Source: Linnemannia schmuckeri
Taxonomy: Eukaryota; Mortierellomycota; Mortierellomycetes; Mortierellales; Mortierellaceae
Assembly: GCA_029449235.1 (NCBI GenBank)
Contig: JANATG010000013.1
Location: 992,001-1,056,000, forward strand
Direction: 5' to 3'
Length of the DNA: 64,000 nt
Positions within the stretch are counted from its first letter, which is position 1; each line of letters starts with the position of its first letter. The notes beneath the pieces were generated by a model, which was not told the origin of the DNA, ran no database searches, and was given only the letters and a program-made list of their open reading frames with translations. A program made the position numbers and the translations under genes. Below, one piece after another: positions 58,802-64,000 of the stretch.

Positions 58802-61132
58802 ATGTCAGACAAGGAACTACTAGCACAGATCGCACAGGTTGCAGGTAAAGACAGTGTTTACAACCCTGCTCGACCACAACCCAATCGTCAGTAAAGGCAA
58901 GAGGTCTTAACATCTTTTTCATTTTTCGAAACCAAACCTTTTCATTCCTCGAAACTATAGGTGCCATTAACAAGCATCAGCTGCAAAGCCAAGGATATTA
59001 TGCCGCATACAACCCCCACCCAGCACCAACGAGGGGCGGTTACAGCGGCTTCAATGGATACAGCGGATACAACATGCGAGGACGTGGCCGAGGACGTGGA
59101 GCACCCGTTCCTCATGTTGCTACTGGATCCTTCAACAGGTCTCTCACCCTCAACAATAAAACCCCTACGTCAGCCAGTCCAACCACGACCACAAAGCCTT
59201 CCATTTCACTAGCTGCACCAGCCACAGCAGCAAAGTCTACCCCATTGCCGGCTCCTGTGCAAAGCATGCAGCCTCGCCCAATCATCAGCAAGCCTTTCGT
59301 ACCAACACCAGCGCCCTCCCGCCACCTCACTCTGGTTAACAAGAATACTATCAACAACACATCAACCACACCTGGACCTCTGCCTTCGCCTGCGTCATCA
59401 CCGCCAAAGACCAACAACTTCGTCACAGCTCCTGGACAGCAGTGGATTCAGTCAAAGGGCAAGAACATCTCGCTGATGAACCCCTCGACCTTCAAGAAGA
59501 CTATGGACGCCAAGGAGAAGTCTATCCGCACGGCGAAGGAGAAGAAGCTAAAGCTGATGCAGGTCAGGGCCAAGCGGGCTCAGGATCTTCGTCGTGGAAT
59601 CGTCACTATGGGTGGACAGGAATACAGTAAGAGTGCTAACGGTCGAAAGCTCGTCATGCGGGACACCTCTCAGGATAATATCGTCATCAATGGAGTCGAA
59701 TTTCGAATGGATCCCAGAGGCAACAAACTTGTACGAGCTACAACAGCTACAGCATCAACGACGGCGACAGGCAAATCACCCTCGATGTCGACGGCCACAC
59801 CAAAGGCGGCATCTATCGCTACACCCAAGCAGTTCTCGATTGGAGGGGTTGTTTATGTGCGTACCCATAGCGGCAACCTTGTCCGCGCTACTCTTGTCAA
59901 AAATCAACTCCTCGAGAAAAGGTAAGTTTGATAACGATGACGCAAGTGAATCGTAGATAGCCACTTAAAAAAACGATAAGGAGTTGCCAGGATAACACCA
60001 ATTATTTCTTTATTCTTTTGTTCTTAGGGCAGCACAACAGGCCCTCAAGGCTAAGCGCAGCAGGATGGCCCCAAAGAAGGCGAAACCATTCTGCAAGTAT
60101 TACACCCGTTTCGGTAAGTTGTTCAGTGACATGGATACAAAAGGAAGAAATGAGATATATGCCGTATGCATAGCAAGAATGCCTGACCTATCAAACCATC
60201 GGTCACGACCCCTTGTTTTTTTTATTATTTTTGCTATTTGGCGCTTAGGAATTTGTTCAAGGAGTATTGGCTGCCCCTTTGTTCACTCAAGATCTCATCT
60301 CGCTATCTGCAAGAAGTTCCTTCGTGGCGTCTGCCCTAACACAGAGGCCACCTGCAAGCTGTCTCATACCCCTTCCCCACACACTGTGCCTGCTTGTGTT
60401 CACTTTCAGCGTGCAGCATGCAACAAAGACGATTGTGTGTACCCTCATGTCAGGACCAACCCTCAGGCTCCTATCTGTAGGCCCTTCGCGACCGAGGGCT
60501 GGTGCGAGGCAGGAATCAACTGCAAGGACCGTCATGTCTGGATGTGCCCCGATTTTGTTACTGAAGCTGGATGTAAGAAGAAGTGCGGACTTCCCCATAT
60601 ACCCAATGGCGGAATCCGGGTTAAGAAGTTGTCCGATGGGGATGACATCACATCAGGAGGAAATGACAAGACATGGAAGCGACCAGACTATCAGCGTGCA
60701 ACTTCTTCCATTGCCAGCACTTCTCGGTACATGGATAAACAGGATCAGAATGCAGAAGGTATCAGCGGTGCAGCTGGTTCTTCTGCCTCAGGGCGGAACA
60801 AGAACTGGCAGTACGATGAAAACTTTATCCCTCTGGATCTTGGAGACGATTTTGAGGATCAGCAAGCTGGCATGCTTGATGAGGATGAGGATGTAGTTAT
60901 GAGTGATCAAGAGATGGAAGAGGACGAGGAAGAGGAAGAGGATGTGAGCAGTGATGGCATGGAGAGCGGCGCTGAAGACAATGTGGATGAAAGCGAAGGT
61001 GAGGGTGACGATGATGAACTAGACGATGACGTGGTGGAGGATGAGGTTGACAACGAGGAGGAGATGAACGAGGAAGATGAGTACAATATGTACCAGGAGC
61101 AGCGTCGTTATGAGGATGATGACGACTATTGA
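58802..61132 (+). CDS. Five-CCCH zinc-finger protein, ZC3H3/Red5-like, 671 aa
   Basis: Probable nuclear RNA-binding factor for mRNA 3' processing/export or RNA surveillance, by analogy to animal ZC3H3 and fission yeast Red5. Exons 58802-58886, 58961-59921, 60028-60113 and 60249-61132 (2016 nt). The first donor reads C|GTCAGT, the only choice that keeps frame. Five CCCH fingers run at about 371-390 (C-x8-C-x5-C-x3-H), 398-417 (x7, x6, x3), 427-444 (x7, x4, x3), 454-473 (x8, x5, x3) and 477-493 (x7, x3, x3), the tight array typical of ZC3H3. The N-terminal part has an RG-rich stretch (MRGRGRGRG), Ser/Pro/Thr linkers and a conserved-looking basic helix (KEKKLKLMQVRAKRAQDLRRG). The last 90 residues are extremely acidic and end RRYEDDDDY. 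Confidence 0.88.
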
Positions 61133-61462
61133 ACATTCATTTTTCTGTATTCTGGGCATCTCATTGTACAACAATCTCTTGTAGTTTTAGCATCTTTTAC
61201 AAAATAAAAAAAATCAACGATACCCTCCTTGCTTGTATTTTTTTTGCACTGACGTTTAGTTTTATTCGCAGCCTGTTGGGGAAAGAGGCGGGTGCTGCAA
61301 TTGCTGGTAATAAGCGTTGAAGGCTAGAAAAGAGAGAGTACACGAAGAAATGAAAGTTAAGTTTTTTGTTTTCTCTTGAAAGGTTTTAGTATTATACTGG
61401 TAGTTTCTAGGCCAAGGCCACGCACGAGTAGCTACATCGGAGGAGTCACACGATGTCTTCCC

Positions 61463-62260
61463 TTAGTTGTTCATGATATGGGGGCGACGAGGGTCCCAGT
61501 AAGGCGAGGGAGGGTAGATCAACGAGTACTTGACATCCTCGTTCTCCTCCTCACCATCATAGTCATCCTCCCAATCAACCTCGTTCTCAACCTCGGCCTT
61601 GGCCTTCTCCTTGCTCGACTTGGCTTCGACGGAGGCACGCTTTCCGAAGGGAGAAAGCCCTTCAAACCGGTAGCCTTGTTGGTAGATGGAAGGTGGGTAG
61701 CCAGGGAAGGTCACAGGTGGGTAGTGGGGTCGAGGACCGGCTCCGGAGATGATCAAGATCTTGGACGCCTCGTCGGCATCGTTGGAGCGCTTGCGAGGGG
61801 TGGGGTAGTAGGTGGAAGGGGGGTAGTAACCAACTCCGGGCTTGTAATACGTGGCCTTGGAAGCCTCGTCAGCGTCGCGCTTGGGGAATGGCCGTCCGGA
61901 AGGGTAGCCGCTTGGGTAGCTTAAGTTTGAGACGACCAAGATGTTGGACTTCTCATCGTCAGCATCGCCGGAACGCTTGCGAGGGCGTTTGAGGAGGACG
62001 GGGCCGTGAGGATAGGGCCCGATGATAATGATGGTGGGGGGTCGGCCTCCGACGGGGTAGGAGCGGCCGCCACCGCCGTCGGGGTAGACGATGATCTTGG
62101 AGGTTGTATCGTTTAGCTCTTCGTTGAGGTTGTCGTTGATATCAACTACAGCTTTGCTGAGGCGGGGTCCGGGAAGGACGGCACTAATGTCTGCGGTCGG
62201 AGCTGCGAAGACGACGACGAGGACCGCTACGAGCGCGGTCAGGATGGTCTTGAGTTGCAT
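61463..62260 (-). CDS. Secreted KR-punctuated repeat precursor (Kex2-processed type), 265 aa
   Basis: Single exon. Signal peptide about 1-20. No cysteine at all. KR sites at 91-92, 95-96, 127-128, 157-158 and 207-208 cut the middle into segments of 32, 30 and 50 residues (97-128, 129-158, 159-208). Each opens with a related acidic head (SGDADDEKSN, DADEASKA, SNDADEASK), continues with Tyr/Pro/Gly-rich sequence and closes with KR. A more diverged head, NDTTSKIIVYP near 50, may begin a fourth unit. The C-terminal third is acidic and ends with PSPYWDPRRP. The plan matches Kex2-processed repeat precursors of fungi, which give pheromone-like peptides or ribosomal cyclic peptides. The product and its modification are unknown. 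Confidence 0.8.
   Translation of the reverse strand: MQLKTILTALVAVLVVVFAAPTADISAVLPGPRLSKAVVDINDNLNEELNDTTSKIIVYPDGGGGRSYPVGGRPPTIIIIGPYPHGPVLLKRPRKRSGDADDEKSNILVVSNLSYPSGYPSGRPFPKRDADEASKATYYKPGVGYYPPSTYYPTPRKRSNDADEASKILIISGAGPRPHYPPVTFPGYPPSIYQQGYRFEGLSPFGKRASVEAKSSKEKAKAEVENEVDWEDDYDGEEENEDVKYSLIYPPSPYWDPRRPHIMNN
61637..62119 (-). repeat. Degenerate tandem repeats within the KR-punctuated precursor
   Basis: Residues about 48-208. Three clear units share an Asp-Ala-Asp-Glu-type head with Ser-Lys, a short hydrophobic patch (ILVV, ILII), Pro/Tyr-rich body and a terminal Lys-Arg. A fourth, N-terminal unit is weaker. Confidence 0.65.
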
Positions 62261-63388
62261 GGTTCTTGCGTAAGTGGGGAGGAAGGTTGAGTGTAATTTG
62301 TTTGTTGGTGCGAGAATTGAAGGCGAGGGTGATGTTGGAGGAGAGTGGGATCTAGAGGGCTCGGCAAGAAACGTCGCGACAAGGTCCCATCCTTAAATAG
62401 GTCGTCGGAGATATTGCATTTATCTGCTTTCCATTCGAACTTTCCCGCAAGTGACAGCAAGCAAATTGTGCGCACAAAACTAGATGGCAATGATGGTAAC
62501 CTGGGATAATGGCGACATTGGATTGTTGACTTTCAGTACCTTAATGACCAACAGCGGCCCATGTGCGTGACCTCGGTAATACGTTATGTTTATTACATTC
62601 AGATCGGACCGTTTTCCATATCACCCTCCAACATCCCGATCACAGTTACTAGGAGACAAGGACGGAGGAATTGCTGTGATTTGATCGCGAGAAAAAACGG
62701 CCCGAGTCAAGACGCGTTTTCACTTGATCAGTTCAGTCAAATTTTTATTTTACGCGTTCTCGCGTCCATCGCGTTTTCTTCTTTTCAGGCCATATCATCA
62801 CAATACAAGCAGAAAGTTTTTCCACTCGTTAAGTGAAATACCCTGTCCCTTTCTTTTTTGCAGCTCCCCTCCCCGTTGGCTTATTAGGAATGCACGGGGA
62901 CTGTAGAGGGTAGGTTAACTGTTTCTGAATCGGACTCAACCAATTGCAATTAAGTGATCACGAGAGATGAATAGAAGGAAAATTTTAAGTCTGCGATCTA
63001 GCGGTTTTTGTGTCGCAAGGAAGGTCAAGAAAAAAAAAACTGGCCAACCACTCTTAAACACTCACCAGCCAAAGGTTACTTGTCCAGGTGCTCTATGACA
63101 GGAGGAAGAGGAGAAAGGTAGAATACCCTCCCCGCAGCAGAAGGAAGAAAGATAACCACGGCTACAGGCCAATGGACGTGGTCTCGGCCTTAGTCAGGAT
63201 TGAGTAAAATAAAAATATCACCATTACGAGACGTTCATGACCATGAACAAACAAACGAGTTGTTGATGTTTGGAGTGTTCATCCGTGTTACATAAAAAGG
63301 CAAAAAGTGCTTCCCTCCATTTCAGCCCAAATACACATTATCCTCTTTCACTCTCTACCTCTACGAACCCTTATTTTTCACCTGCTTT
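62261..63388. other. Divergent intergenic region
   Basis: Promoters of the KR precursor (left) and the PPxY membrane protein (right; a TATA-like CATAAAAA at 63291-63298). No gene is supported between them. Confidence 0.5.
62392..62399 (-). promoter_or_regulatory. TATA box of the KR-punctuated precursor gene
   Basis: The minus strand reads TATTTAAG, 132 bp before the ATG at 62260, with a pyrimidine-rich leader between. Confidence 0.6.
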
Positions 63389-64000
63389 ATGTCGGATTCA
63401 AAATTCATCATTGCATTCTTTGTGCTGCTGGCCGTAGGAAAGACGATCTTGATCATTCAGTGCCTCAGAAGCAGAGATCGCTCGACTTTGCCCCCCTCGT
63501 CTTCAAACTCGTCGCCCTACGCAAGCATGACAAACATGGAGACAGGGCCCGAAGTCCTGGTCGAGGATCCGATGACACAACGACTCGTCTTGGCAGGAGC
63601 CGCCGTTGATGATCGACAACAACAACCCGAGATGATCGATGTTATCCAGGTTCCTCCACCAGCCTACACTATCAAGGACGAGCATCTGGAGTTTGAGAAT
63701 GATCCGCCGCCACCGTCTTTTAGGGACGTGATTCCCTCGTCGTCGTCGTCGCCATTGTCACCGTTGTCATTATATCCACCAAAGCCGCCCAGGAGGAAAC
63801 CGTCGCGGCCAAGGAATAGTGGCAGCCAGAGCAACAACAGTACTCATCATCAGGATCGTTGGAGTCGTCACCAACTCTTCCGGTATCGTGCTTCAACCAT
63901 GGACAGCAGTTCATCGGACAACACCAGCCAAGACGCGGCAGAGTCTGGATCATGCTCTGGATCGAGAGTTCGTCGTCCTTCTGCGACTGCGGCTGCTGTC
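63389..64000 (+). CDS. Membrane-anchored protein with PPxY motif, 5' part only (204 residues)
   Basis: Open frame from the ATG at 63389 to the window edge with no stop, so the gene continues beyond. One hydrophobic segment near the N-terminus (about 6-25, FIIAFFVLLAVGKTILII) is followed by Cys-Leu-Arg and a long polar region. PPPAY near residue 89 is a PPxY motif, the ligand of WW domains in Rsp5/Nedd4-type ubiquitin ligases. PPPPSF follows about 20 residues later. The rest is Ser/Pro/Arg-rich, with a basic PPKPPRRKPSRPR run that could also bind SH3 domains. Such a plan (N-terminal anchor, PY motif) occurs in membrane adaptors of Rsp5 and similar proteins. No family recognised. The end is unknown. 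Confidence 0.65.
   Translation, partial: MSDSKFIIAFFVLLAVGKTILIIQCLRSRDRSTLPPSSSNSSPYASMTNMETGPEVLVEDPMTQRLVLAGAAVDDRQQQPEMIDVIQVPPPAYTIKDEHLEFENDPPPPSFRDVIPSSSSSPLSPLSLYPPKPPRRKPSRPRNSGSQSNNSTHHQDRWSRHQLFRYRASTMDSSSSDNTSQDAAESGSCSGSRVRRPSATAAAV

Noticed and set aside
1..64000. CRISPR array, bacterial operon or prophage
   Set aside because: No regular repeat-spacer array; spliceosomal introns throughout show a eukaryotic nuclear genome.

Overview
The window is nuclear DNA of a filamentous fungus, most likely an early-diverging one of the Mortierella type (Mortierellomycota). That placement is an inference. It rests on intron-rich genes with short spliceosomal introns, CT-rich leaders and TATA boxes before several ORFs, frequent homopolymer and trinucleotide tracts, a canonical annexin, a metazoan-like Sec14-RhoGAP protein and a multi-BRCT TopBP1-like protein. 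I see no rRNA, tRNA, CRISPR array or intact transposon.

I rebuilt 22 protein genes. Fourteen are spliced, with 51 introns between them, and in every gene model the summed exon lengths divide by three. From left to right: annexin (-), glutamate-cysteine ligase (+), chorismate synthase (+), a 954-residue low-complexity protein (-), a secreted 6-Cys protein (-), a TspO/MBR-like membrane protein (-), a TopBP1/Dpb11-like BRCT protein (-), guanine deaminase (+), a Sec14-RhoGAP protein (-) divergent from a CENP-Q-like kinetochore protein (+), and a seven-helix membrane protein (-). A gene-poor stretch of about 5.5 kb follows. After it come a tiny Trp-rich secreted protein (+), proteasome beta-4 (-), a type I membrane protein with Pro-Ala and polyQ tracts (-), a mitochondrial RCC1-repeat protein of the Fmp25/RCC1L type (-) and a secreted GH20 hexosaminidase (-). 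A second gene-poor stretch of about 4.1 kb is followed by Pam17 (+), an F-box/LRR protein (-), an unrecognised acidic protein (-) divergent from a ZC3H3/Red5-like five-CCCH protein (+), a secreted precursor with Kex2 sites (-), and the start of a membrane protein with a PPxY motif (+) that runs off the end.

The genes are not an operon or an obvious cluster. They are mostly housekeeping: glutathione and aromatic amino acid synthesis, purine salvage, genome stability and kinetochore, mitochondrial import and respiratory assembly, proteasome, mRNA processing. Cell-surface and secreted products are interspersed.

The most interesting items are the KR-punctuated repeat precursor at 61463-62260, three consecutive GC-AG introns in the RhoGAP gene (the only three among 51), the Trp-rich secreted peptide, and the BRCT protein with a single C-terminal BRCT.
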